DNA of 64,000 nucleotides from Opitutaceae bacterium TAV5 (lineage in GTDB: Bacteria > Verrucomicrobiota > Verrucomicrobiia > Opitutales > Opitutaceae): NCBI GenBank assembly GCA_000242935.3, contig CP007053.1:5565001-5629000 (forward strand), in the 5' to 3' direction. Of the stretch, positions 45,588 through 52,875 are shown piece by piece (the stretch's first letter is position 1; every line of letters begins with the position of its first letter). The notes under the pieces were generated by a model. The model worked only from the letters and a program-made list of their open reading frames with translations. It searched no databases and was not told the DNA's origin. Made by a program: the position numbers and the translations under genes.

Positions 45588-46793
45588 ATGGAAAAACCGG
45601 AAAAAACCAGTAGCCGCGGACATAAGTCCGCAGAGCCGGCAGGAGGGGAAGAGGAGATTCGCGGTGCTGCGTGCCGGTTTGGGCCGGAAGCCACGAGGAC
45701 GCCGCAGGTGCGGGTGGATGCAGGCCGGCTGGCACGGAATCTGGAAGGGATGCAATCGGTGTGTGATCAGGCCGGGGTGCAGCTCTGGCCGCACATCAAG
45801 ACGCACAAGTGCGTGGAAATTGCCCGCCGCCAGCTGGCGCTGGGAGCCGCGGGTTTGACGTGCGCGAAGTTGAGTGAAGCGGAGGCAATGCTGCCGTCGG
45901 GCGTGAAGAGGATTTTCTGGGCGCACTCGCTGGCGACGCCGGCGGCGCTTGTCAGGGCAAACTCATTACGCAGGCAACTCGATGACCTCGTGATCGCTGT
46001 GACGAGTCTGGCCCATGCGCAGGCGCTGGTCGCGCTGCTGGACGCAGCGGCTGGCGGCGCAACCGGTGGCGCAGGCAGACCGTGGTCGGTGGCCGTGGCG
46101 GTTGACACCGGGCTGGGACGCGAGGGACTGCGTTCGCTTGAGGAGGCGAGGGCATTGCGCGCTTTGCTGGCGGGGCATGCCGCCCGGGTGCATCCGGTAG
46201 CCATTTACACGCATGAGGGGCACGCGTATGCGACGCCGCGGGAGAAACTGGCCGGGTTGGTGGACCGGGCGTACGCGCGGCTGCTGGAGTTTCGCGAGGT
46301 GTTGGGCGGGGAGTTGCCGTTGTGGCCGGGGTGCAGTGTATCGGCAAAGGCATTTGCCGGACGCGAACACGTGGCGGTGGTGAGGCCGGGTGCCTATGTT
46401 TTTGGCGACCTTTATCTGTCGGAGCCGGTTGGCGCTTGCCGGCGCAGCGAGGTGGCGCTGGTCGTGCGGGCGACCGTGGTGGATCGTCCGGAGTGCGGAC
46501 TGGCGTTGATCGATGCGGGCACGAAGACGTTTGGCAGCGACCGCCTTACCGAGGGTGCCGTCAGCGTGTTTGCGCGTCCGGCGGACGGTCGTGACCTGGC
46601 GGTGACGCGTCTGAGCGAGGAGCACGGTTTTGTGACGGGCGCGGCCGTGGATTCCCTGCAAATCGGCGACGTGATCGACTGGATCCCCGCGCATGTGTGT
46701 CCGGTGGTGAATCTGGCGCGGGAGCTGGTCATCGTGAATAACGATGGCTCCGCCGTTCGCTGGCCGGTGGATGCCGGCGGGTGCAACTGGTGA
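45588..46793 (+). CDS. D-threonine aldolase-like PLP enzyme (alanine racemase fold)
   Basis: 401 residues from the ATG at 45588, the only in-frame ATG. Fold type III PLP barrel: the Schiff-base Lys in LWPHIKTHKC (about residue 70), YTHEGHAYA, LWPGCSVSAKAF, and the metal-binding C-terminal region SEEHGFV...IPAHVCPVVNLA typical of D-threonine aldolase and D-3-hydroxyaspartate aldolase. It cleaves or dehydrates D-beta-hydroxy amino acids; the exact substrate is unknown. The usual family start (TP..RVDAGRLARNL) is about residue 38. Residues 8-16 are encoded by a REP-like hairpin (45610-45633), so the extra N-terminus may be non-functional. Divergent from the SDR gene. Confidence 0.83.
   Translation: MEKPEKTSSRGHKSAEPAGGEEEIRGAACRFGPEATRTPQVRVDAGRLARNLEGMQSVCDQAGVQLWPHIKTHKCVEIARRQLALGAAGLTCAKLSEAEAMLPSGVKRIFWAHSLATPAALVRANSLRRQLDDLVIAVTSLAHAQALVALLDAAAGGATGGAGRPWSVAVAVDTGLGREGLRSLEEARALRALLAGHAARVHPVAIYTHEGHAYATPREKLAGLVDRAYARLLEFREVLGGELPLWPGCSVSAKAFAGREHVAVVRPGAYVFGDLYLSEPVGACRRSEVALVVRATVVDRPECGLALIDAGTKTFGSDRLTEGAVSVFARPADGRDLAVTRLSEEHGFVTGAAVDSLQIGDVIDWIPAHVCPVVNLARELVIVNNDGSAVRWPVDAGGCNW
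45610..45633 (+). repeat. REP-like hairpin headed by GTAG, inside a coding frame
   Basis: GTAG, then CCGCGGAC-ATAA-GTCCGCAG. Single copy located within the first 50 nt of the D-threonine aldolase-like frame, between its ATG and the conserved domain. Confidence 0.65.
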
Positions 46794-46814
46794 GACCACG
46801 GAAGGACGGACACC

Positions 46815-46891
46815 GTAGCTGTGAACGTGAGTTCGCAGGTCGTTCGCGGGCCGCCAGTCACCAAATCCTGCGAACTCACGTTCGCAGCTAC
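46815..46891. repeat. REPIN-like pair of GTAG hairpins in inverted orientation
   Basis: Plus copy 46815-46838: GTAG, CTGTGAAC-GTGA-GTTCGCAG (one G-T wobble). Minus copy 46868-46891: GTAG, CTGCGAAC-GTGA-GTTCGCAG. 29 nt lie between them. It fills the convergent gap between the D-threonine aldolase-like gene and the GntR/LacI-type regulator. Confidence 0.82.
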
Positions 46892-46964
46892 GGATCCATG
46901 CTTTGCGCGATTTGGGGCGAAGCACCCCACGTCGTCGGACAGGAGTGTCCGCTCTCCATGAAAT

Positions 46965-48050
46965 TCATACCGTTCCGAGCGTGGACCCGGGAATAAAATG
47001 GGGAGTGATGAAGATGGGGGTCGGCGGAAGGGCCTTGCCGCCCAGCAGAGATTCGGCAAGGCGGATGGTCCTGGTTGCCAGGACGGATGTCGGACTACTG
47101 TAACGCGTAAGGTCAGGGAACGCCGTATCGATGAGCGGATGGGTGTCGCGCGAGATGATTGATGCATCTTCCGGTATCCGGAATCCCATGCGGAGAAGTT
47201 GGATCACGAGCGCCAGACTGTAAGCTGGACGCAGGATGAGGAGAGCGGTGGGACGCCGATGCGAGCGGAAGAACCGGTCGATGCGAGACCGAAAAACAGC
47301 CGGATTGTCATCGGCGACCAGTTCGGAAACGCTCACAGATCGGTTTGCCATATAAGCCTTGAACCCATTCCGGAAGGCAAGATCACCGGCCAGGGGCGAG
47401 GCGGGAAGAACGAGCCCCACTTGGGAATGCCCGTGCCGGATCAGTTCGCCCGCCGCGTGCCAGCCCGTGGCCCGGTAATCCCGGTCAATGGAGGGAAGTC
47501 GTGTTTCGGGATGGCAAGAACCGAGCACCAGCGCGGGCAGACCTCCTTCCGAATACCACGCCTGCATGGAGGAGGTCGATGCGAGCAGCACCCAGCAGAC
47601 ATGAGGACGGGCATGGGCCAGCGATCGCAAGGCAGCAAAAGGACGGGGGCCGGCCAGGCGGGCGTCGAATATCTCTTCGTAGGAGATGCCGTGCGAGACG
47701 AGTTGAGCCTGCAGTTCCAGCAACACAGGATGTTCGGCAAGGAGGGGGGCCGTGCGTGAAAGAGGACTGATGATGCAAACACCGGGTCGGTTTTGCGCCG
47801 GTGACCGGTGTATCGGGGTTGTCATGACCCGGGAGCCGCGTCCTTTTCGCGTCACGATCATACCCTCCTGCTGAAGCCGGGCGAGAGCGGCACGGAGCGT
47901 GGGGCGACTGATGCCAAACTGGCGCGAGAGCTGGATTTCTCCGGGCAATTCACCACGCAGGAAACCGTCACGGATGGCTGCACGCAACGCGCTGGCCGCC
48001 TGATCGGGCAACGACGTTTTCCGGAAAAGCGGAGAAGATTCGGGCATCAT
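46965..48050 (-). CDS. GntR/LacI hybrid transcriptional regulator
   Basis: 361 residues from the ATG at 48050 (a second ATG follows at 48047). The frame continues to 48560 but overlaps the divergent lyase gene. The N-terminal GntR winged helix (RAAIRDGFLRGELPGEIQLS, RQFGISRPTLRAALARLQQE, RKGRGSRV) is followed by a periplasmic-binding-protein-like effector domain of the LacI/GalR type (VCIISPLSRTAPLL, LVLGSCHPETRLPSIDRDYR, HGHSQVGLVLPASPLAG, TALLILRPAYSLALV). This is the AraR-like architecture that binds a sugar. Divergent from the NanA/DapA-family gene, with a perfect palindrome between, so likely its repressor and autoregulator. Confidence 0.87.
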   Translation of the reverse strand: MMPESSPLFRKTSLPDQAASALRAAIRDGFLRGELPGEIQLSRQFGISRPTLRAALARLQQEGMIVTRKGRGSRVMTTPIHRSPAQNRPGVCIISPLSRTAPLLAEHPVLLELQAQLVSHGISYEEIFDARLAGPRPFAALRSLAHARPHVCWVLLASTSSMQAWYSEGGLPALVLGSCHPETRLPSIDRDYRATGWHAAGELIRHGHSQVGLVLPASPLAGDLAFRNGFKAYMANRSVSVSELVADDNPAVFRSRIDRFFRSHRRPTALLILRPAYSLALVIQLLRMGFRIPEDASIISRDTHPLIDTAFPDLTRYSSPTSVLATRTIRLAESLLGGKALPPTPIFITPHFIPGSTLGTV

Positions 48051-48099
48051 GCAACTCAATGAAAATCCGGAGGCGCGAGGAATGGAAATATGCCAAAAG

Positions 48100-48118
48100 C
48101 TGTAAGATTTTCTTACAG
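48100..48118. promoter_or_regulatory. Operator-like perfect palindrome between regulator and lyase
   Basis: CTGTAAGA-TTT-TCTTACAG: 8-bp arms, 3-nt centre, 50 nt before the regulator start and 46 nt before the lyase start. The position in the divergent promoter suits control of both genes by one dimer. Confidence 0.65.
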
Positions 48119-48163
48119 GAGGACAGGGCTTCAGGAGGAACGGGACCTGCATAGTTTCGTGCC

Positions 48164-49108
48164 ATGCCTGCATTTGTTCCAGATGGTATCTGGTCTGCCT
48201 CCCCCACGCCTTTTGATGCTGATCTTTCCGTCGATGCGAAGTCCGTCCATCGCATGGTGGAACACCATGTCCGGCTCGGGGTAAGCGGAATGATGCTTGC
48301 CGGCACCTGCGGAGAGGGGCCGTGGATGAAGGCCGAGGATACCGTTGAACTGGTCCGGACGGCGGTGGAGGCAAACCGCGGGCGCATGGCGATCGCCGTC
48401 CAGGTGACGGATAATTCCCCCCGCCGCATCCTCCGCAATATCGAGCAGGTGGCGGCGGCCGGCGCGGAGGTGGCGGTGGTGGCGAGCCCGTATTTTCTGA
48501 TGAACGCGACCTCGGACCGGATTCTGGCGTTTTATCGGACGGTGATCCGGAACAGTGCACTGCCCGTTGGTTTTTATGATCGGGGAAAACATGGGAGTTG
48601 CCAGGTTTCCCTGCCGCATCTCGCCGGGTTGCTGGCCGAGCCGAACCTGGTGATGGTGAAGGATAGCTCCGCCGATCCTGGACGCCGTGCGGCGGCGCTT
48701 GCGGTCAAGCAGGAACGGCCGGAACTGGTTTTGTTCAATGGTGACGAGTTCGATTGCGTCACCTGTCTGGAGGAGGGTTTGGATGGTTTGTTGCTGGGCG
48801 GAGGCATTTTTAACGCCCGCCTCGCACGGCAGATCCTTGACGCCGTGCGCGCGGGCGATGGCGCGGCGGCTCGCGCGGCGCAGGCGCGGATGACAGACCT
48901 GATGTTCCGCGTGTATGGCGGACCGAAGATCGAGTGCTGGCTGACGGGTCTCAAATACCTGCTGGTGCGTCTTGGGGTGTTTTCAGGGATCGCGAGTCAC
49001 CTCGGTTATCCGCTCACGGAGACGTGTCGGCGCGCTATCGATGAGGCGATCTCGGGCGAGTTTTCCGGAACGTTGATCACTGAAAAACCGGAGGAAATCA
49101 TGGCATGA
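48164..49108 (+). CDS. Dihydrodipicolinate synthase/N-acetylneuraminate lyase family protein
   Basis: 314 residues, ATG at 48164. Class I pyruvate-dependent aldolase. LAGTCGEGPWMKAEDTVELV matches the GTTGE phosphate/carboxylate loop, VGFYDRGKHG carries the catalytic Tyr, and NLVMVKDSSAD the Schiff-base Lys (about residue 165). In the sialidase setting it could be a NanA-type lyase splitting sialic acid to ManNAc and pyruvate. It could also be a 2-keto-3-deoxy sugar acid aldolase or dehydratase; family membership alone does not decide. First gene of an operon with the two cysteine-rich genes (ATGA overlap at 49105). Confidence 0.85.
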   Translation: MPAFVPDGIWSASPTPFDADLSVDAKSVHRMVEHHVRLGVSGMMLAGTCGEGPWMKAEDTVELVRTAVEANRGRMAIAVQVTDNSPRRILRNIEQVAAAGAEVAVVASPYFLMNATSDRILAFYRTVIRNSALPVGFYDRGKHGSCQVSLPHLAGLLAEPNLVMVKDSSADPGRRAAALAVKQERPELVLFNGDEFDCVTCLEEGLDGLLLGGGIFNARLARQILDAVRAGDGAAARAAQARMTDLMFRVYGGPKIECWLTGLKYLLVRLGVFSGIASHLGYPLTETCRRAIDEAISGEFSGTLITEKPEEIMA

Positions 49109-49620
49109 GCCGGTGCGGTCCATTGCCCTTTTCCGATACGAAGCCCTGGGGGGCGGCGGACTTCTACTATGCGATCAATGCGACGTTTCGCTTCATTCAT
49201 CGCGTGCGTGGACCGGAAGGGCTGGTCGCCTGGTGGCGGGCCTTGGGCGAGGACTACATGCGCCCGGTGTGGACGCGCTGGAGGGAAGGCGGACTGGATG
49301 AGGTCGCGCGTTACTGGCGGGCGTTTTTCGCGGCGGAGCCGGGTGCGGAAGTCGTGGTTTCACGACAGGAGCAGGAGGTGCTGATCGAGGTGAAGACATG
49401 TCCGGCGATCCGGCACTTGCGGGCGGGCGGACGAGAGATCGTGGCGGAGTTTTGCCAGCACTGCTATCACGTGAACGCGGCGGCGGCGGCCCAGGCGGGA
49501 TATGCCGTGCGGGTGCAGGGGGGCAACGGGTCGTGCCGGCAGCGGTTTTTTGCAACCGGGACAACAGAAACGGCAGCGCGAAATGCTCCGCAGAGCATGG
49601 AGGACATCGCGTCATGTTAG
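49105..49620 (+). CDS. Cysteine-rich cytosolic protein, ATC-hydrolase-like (first paralogue)
   Basis: 171 residues; the ATG at 49105 overlaps the lyase stop by 4 nt. No signal peptide. A Trp-rich helical N-terminal half (LVAWWRALGEDYMRPVWTRW) is followed by CPAIRHL, the pair FCQHCYHVN and GGNGSCRQRF. That cysteine layout resembles the L-2-amino-thiazoline-4-carboxylate hydrolase-like family, though function in that family is rarely shown. The next gene is a paralogue, overlapping by 7 nt. A joint enzyme or metal-binding heteromer acting on the lyase substrate or product is a guess. Confidence 0.62.
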   Translation: MSRCGPLPFSDTKPWGAADFYYAINATFRFIHRVRGPEGLVAWWRALGEDYMRPVWTRWREGGLDEVARYWRAFFAAEPGAEVVVSRQEQEVLIEVKTCPAIRHLRAGGREIVAEFCQHCYHVNAAAAAQAGYAVRVQGGNGSCRQRFFATGTTETAARNAPQSMEDIASC

Positions 49621-50312
49621 GCTGTTACGATTTTTGCGGTCACTACGACTGGACTTTCGAATGGCTTCGCCGACAGGGCGGGGAGGCGTTGGTGCGGCGT
49701 TTCTGGGACGAGGCGATTCATGGCGACAGCCAGCGTCACGCGAGCGAGTTGATCAAGGCTCAGGGCTTCGCGGGCATGCGGCGCTATTGGGATCACACTT
49801 TGACAGAGGAGGGTGCGGGTTTCACGGCATCAGAGGGCAAAGGCGTTTTTCGTATCGACATGCATGAATGCCCTTCAAAAGGGTTTCTTGTCCGCAACGG
49901 ACTTGAGCAGTATCCGGATTACTGTGACCATTGCATCGGATGGATCGGTCCCATGATGCGCGAAGCCGGTTTCGTCATCGACCATGAGCACAACCATTGC
50001 GGGCAATGCTGGTGGGAATTCCGAAAGATGACTGATGCCCGGTGCGCGGGCGCTTCCGGGGTCGACGATCCGTCGCGGGATGTGCGTCTACTGCCTGCGT
50101 GGGGGAGTGGATCCATGCACACATTCAGAAGCGCAACCCCTGCTGCTTTTCGCGACTCAGGTGGGCAAAATCATGCAGTTCACGGGAAATTTAAAACTGA
50201 AATTCAGAATAATGAAATTGGCATTGATTGTGCTGAAGCAGAAATGGAGTGGAATCTTACTTCAAGAGGAGAAGGAGTGAGGAACTTCACTGACACCAAA
50301 GAAAAAAACTGA
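49614..50312 (+). CDS. Cysteine-rich cytosolic protein, ATC-hydrolase-like (second paralogue)
   Basis: 232 residues from the ATG at 49614, inside the 3' end of the preceding gene. The first 140 residues parallel its neighbour: Trp-rich helices (DWTFEWLRRQGGEALVRRFW), MHECPSKGFL, YCDHCIGWIG and HCGQCWWEFR. After about residue 140 the sequence (GSGSMHTFRSATPAAF, then KFKTEIQNNEIGIDCAEAEM) has no family look and includes the direct repeat at 50193. The tail is probably read-through, after a lost stop or a frameshift, into what was the promoter region of the GntR gene. Confidence 0.58.
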   Translation: MLGCYDFCGHYDWTFEWLRRQGGEALVRRFWDEAIHGDSQRHASELIKAQGFAGMRRYWDHTLTEEGAGFTASEGKGVFRIDMHECPSKGFLVRNGLEQYPDYCDHCIGWIGPMMREAGFVIDHEHNHCGQCWWEFRKMTDARCAGASGVDDPSRDVRLLPAWGSGSMHTFRSATPAAFRDSGGQNHAVHGKFKTEIQNNEIGIDCAEAEMEWNLTSRGEGVRNFTDTKEKN

Positions 50313-50322
50313 AATTCAGAAT
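50193..50322 (+). repeat. 18-nt direct repeat, each with a palindromic CTGAAATTCAG
   Basis: AAAACTGAAATTCAGAAT occurs at 50193-50210 and 50305-50322. The second copy ends on the first two bases of the GntR start codon. A GAAATTTAAAAC string accompanies both copies. CTGAA-A-TTCAG is a perfect 11-bp palindrome, so the pair may be operator sites for the following regulator. Confidence 0.6.
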
Positions 50323-51037
50323 GAGAAATTTAAAACTTATAAAGGCGGGCAAACAGGAGCCCTTGGAGGCTGACGCCACGGTCCGATGTGCCGCGCGAAT
50401 CGTGGGTCTGGTCGGAATGGGCCGGATTGTGCCATATCGTCGAATCGGGGAGGGCAGTCTGGCCGCAGAGTTGAACGTATCCCGGTCGGAGATCAGATCG
50501 GCTCTGGAACACCTGGAAGCCGGAGGCCTGGTCACGCGGGTGGCGCGTTCCGGAACGTTTTTGCGCGAGATCACAGTCGGAGAATTCTGCGATGCAATGG
50601 ATGTGCGGGCCGCCTTGGAGGCGCTTTCGGCCAGACTGGCGACGGCGAGGGCCACGGAGGCCGAGCTGGCTGAATTGAACGAACTGGCCGGCCGCATTGA
50701 CGATATGGGGAAGCGGTTGATCGCCAGGGATACGCAGGTGGTCCCTGCATTGATCGAGGCGGATCTCGGTTTCCATATGATGATTGCCAAGGTGGCCGGG
50801 AACAAACGGCTGATCTCGACCCTGCAACAGCAGCATCTGATCGAATACACGTTTTCTCTGGTCTCGCAGATGGATGTCCTCCAGTCGCCCCGCCCGGATC
50901 GGCCGGTGCCAAGCCATGTCGAACTGGTGTCCATGATTGCCAGCCGCGATCCGGAGGCGGCCAGCCGCATCATCCGGCAGCATATTCTCCGTACCAAGGA
51001 ACTGCGGCTGGGTGCCTATACCGGCGAGATCGATTGA
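50321..51037 (+). CDS. GntR-family regulator (FadR/FCD subgroup)
   Basis: 238 residues, ATG at 50321. Winged helix: IVGLVGMGRIVPYRRIGEGS, LAAELNVSRSEIRSALEHLE, GGLVTRVARSGTFLREI. The FCD effector domain is helical, with EADLGFHMMIAKVAGN and SHVELVSMIASRDPEAAS. It is embedded in the plus-strand catabolic run between the cysteine-rich pair and the pseudopilin/PEP-CTERM genes. Likely controls the downstream glycosidase/symporter genes and perhaps itself through the repeated CTGAAATTCAG boxes. Confidence 0.86.
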   Translation: MRNLKLIKAGKQEPLEADATVRCAARIVGLVGMGRIVPYRRIGEGSLAAELNVSRSEIRSALEHLEAGGLVTRVARSGTFLREITVGEFCDAMDVRAALEALSARLATARATEAELAELNELAGRIDDMGKRLIARDTQVVPALIEADLGFHMMIAKVAGNKRLISTLQQQHLIEYTFSLVSQMDVLQSPRPDRPVPSHVELVSMIASRDPEAASRIIRQHILRTKELRLGAYTGEID

Positions 51038-51162
51038 TACTCCTGTTCCCAATCATCCGGGCAATAATTCCATGAAAATCAAAACATTAACGATGTCATC
51101 ACGAGCCATGCGACGCGCCCGGAAGAGCGTGTCCAGGCGCAACACTACGAGAAAGGCTAACC

Positions 51163-51828
51163 ATGACTAAAAAAATACACTCACGGCAGGTGGCGGGGTT
51201 TACCCTGGTCGAGCTGCTCACGGTGATCGCCATCATCGGCATACTCGCGGGGATACTGATCCCTGTTGTCGGCAAGGTCAGGAAAACCGCGCGTGTGACC
51301 GCCTGCATGTCCAATATGCGGCAGGTCGGAATGGCGGCGGCCATGTGGTCGACAGACAACAAGAACAGGATCGTTCATGCCGGGGGTGTCGCTTGGACCT
51401 TCGAGCTGGCCCCCTACCTGGGTTTGACGGGGACGGAGGAGCGTGCGGATGTTTTTCGATGCCCGGATGACCCGTCCGAGTCTCCCCGGCAATTGAGAAC
51501 CTATCGTTACAATTCCGGCAACAGTTCCACGGGAGAAAAGCTGGCCACTTCGGCGGACAGGCGCCGCAGCTTGGCCGATGTGAACAATCCGTCGGGCTAT
51601 GTCATGTTGTTCGACGTCGCCTACACAGGCACCCTCGATCTGCCTCTCTGGAAATATAACACCATGATCTGGGCGAGGAATTACGATGAACAGTTTTCAC
51701 CTGAAACTCCCGGAACCTATCCCCGTCCGCATTATGAGGGGAGGGCGGTCAACCTCCTGTTTTATGACGGCCACGTGGCCCGGCACGCCTATCCTCTGCC
51801 CGAGCGATTTTATCATTGGGATCTGTGA
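51163..51828 (+). CDS. Type II secretion pseudopilin-like protein
   Basis: 221 residues, ATG at 51163. Prepilin leader QVA-GFTLVELLTVIAIIGILAG and helix, then a small globular domain ending in VNLLFYDGHVARHAYPLPER, the H/DG signature shared with the pseudopilin at 40264. A possible basic 32-codon frame at 51073-51170 (KIKTLTMSSRAMRRARKS) overlaps its start; it has no support beyond being open. Located just before a PEP-CTERM protein and a glycosidase, repeating the pseudopilin/PEP-CTERM/glycosidase pattern of the sialidase operon. Confidence 0.87.
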   Translation: MTKKIHSRQVAGFTLVELLTVIAIIGILAGILIPVVGKVRKTARVTACMSNMRQVGMAAAMWSTDNKNRIVHAGGVAWTFELAPYLGLTGTEERADVFRCPDDPSESPRQLRTYRYNSGNSSTGEKLATSADRRRSLADVNNPSGYVMLFDVAYTGTLDLPLWKYNTMIWARNYDEQFSPETPGTYPRPHYEGRAVNLLFYDGHVARHAYPLPERFYHWDL

Positions 51829-51860
51829 GCCCACAACCGGACCAGTCAAAATCCATAACC

Positions 51861-52628
51861 ATGCATAAAAAAACAATCAATCCGAACCGGCGTTTCTCCA
51901 TCGGCGGCAAGATCACTTTCGCCTGCCTCGCGGCCACCTTGCTGGTTTCTCCGGCGGCCGCGGTGCTTATCAACAATACGGAGTTTTCCTTTGTATATGA
52001 TGGCTCCCTTATTCCGACTGAATCCACACCGGCCTGGACGAAGAACGGCACCGGCACTCTCACTGCCTCCACGACAGATGGCATCCTTTCCATGGCGGCT
52101 TCTAATACGGCCTATTATTCGCTCAACGATCCCTCCATCTGGCAGGCGGGGGAGGGCGCGGGGACGACCATTGAGTTCAGCATGAAGGTTGTGCAGCATA
52201 ACGCCGGGGCGATCCGTTCGGCGATGGCATTCGTCTTTTCGACAGGCTCACGTGCATATATAGTAAACTTCACCGAGACAACGGTGTTTTTTGGTAATAC
52301 TGTAACCCCGAGCTTGTCCTATGCAATCGATACGAAAGCCGATTTCAACACCTACCGCCTGACGTTGACCCCGGCCGGGGTGGTGTCTCTTTACATCAAC
52401 AATTCCGCCACGCCCGTGATTACAGATTATGGGGGGCAGGCTAACACCTCCGACCAGATCTACTTTGGGAGTGGAGCCGCCCAGGTAGGCGGAACCGTGC
52501 TCTGGGATTATATTGCGTTCACGCATACCGGGGCGTTCGCGCCGATTCCGGAACCCGGCAGCGTTGCTTTGGTGGGGGGGCTTGTCGGCTTTACGGTCAT
52601 GCTGTTGCGCCGCAAGCGGAACCGATGA
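51861..52628 (+). CDS. PEP-CTERM secreted protein, LamG-like
   Basis: 255 residues from the ATG at 51861 (the frame opens at 51816). Signal peptide after a basic start (GKITFACLAATLLVSPAAA). The body is a concanavalin-like beta sandwich (TTIEFSMKVVQHNAGAIRSA, NTYRLTLTPAGVVSLYINNS). C-terminus PIPEPGSVALVGGLVGFTVM then LLRRKRNR is the exosortase signal. It probably binds a glycan at the cell surface for the adjacent glycosidase and symporter; the ligand is not readable. Confidence 0.87.
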   Translation: MHKKTINPNRRFSIGGKITFACLAATLLVSPAAAVLINNTEFSFVYDGSLIPTESTPAWTKNGTGTLTASTTDGILSMAASNTAYYSLNDPSIWQAGEGAGTTIEFSMKVVQHNAGAIRSAMAFVFSTGSRAYIVNFTETTVFFGNTVTPSLSYAIDTKADFNTYRLTLTPAGVVSLYINNSATPVITDYGGQANTSDQIYFGSGAAQVGGTVLWDYIAFTHTGAFAPIPEPGSVALVGGLVGFTVMLLRRKRNR

Positions 52629-52655
52629 TCCTTCCCCGAAACACCGGTTTTCACT

Positions 52656-52676
52656 CGCGGCTCCATGGGAGCCGCG
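52656..52676 (+). terminator. Hairpin downstream of the PEP-CTERM gene
   Basis: CGCGGCTCC-ATG-GGAGCCGCG, a perfect 9-bp stem 28 nt after the stop. No T-run follows, so it may be a stabilising hairpin or weak terminator rather than a classical rho-independent one. Confidence 0.45.
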
Positions 52677-52721
52677 AACTTACGGCGTTCATGATCCTTT
52701 TTCACGACTCCCTCCTGCACG

Positions 52722-52850
52722 TCGGACGAGGCGGTGTATGACGTGGCGATTCCCGCCGGGGCGACCTTCCGCTATGAACTCGTGTTGAACGGATCGCATT
52801 CGGGAGGCGGACCGGTGAATCCCGGCCGTGCGCCTGGAACCCTCCCCTGA
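52722..52850 (+). pseudogene. Short remnant of a coding sequence
   Basis: The frame reads SDEAVYDVAIPAGATFRYEL, then VLNGSHSGGGPVNPGRAPG to a TGA at 52848. It has good codon usage but no start. It resembles the C-terminal edge of a beta-sandwich protein. Probably the tail of a deleted gene; the rest of 52629-52875 shows only the hairpin. Confidence 0.4.
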
Positions 52851-52875
52851 TTTTTCACCCTGAACCAAATAAACC

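Noticed and set aside
51073-51170. Possible 32-residue basic peptide gene before the pseudopilin
   Set aside because: Open but with no conservation evidence or clear ribosome site; could be leader DNA only, so mentioned only in the pseudopilin entry.
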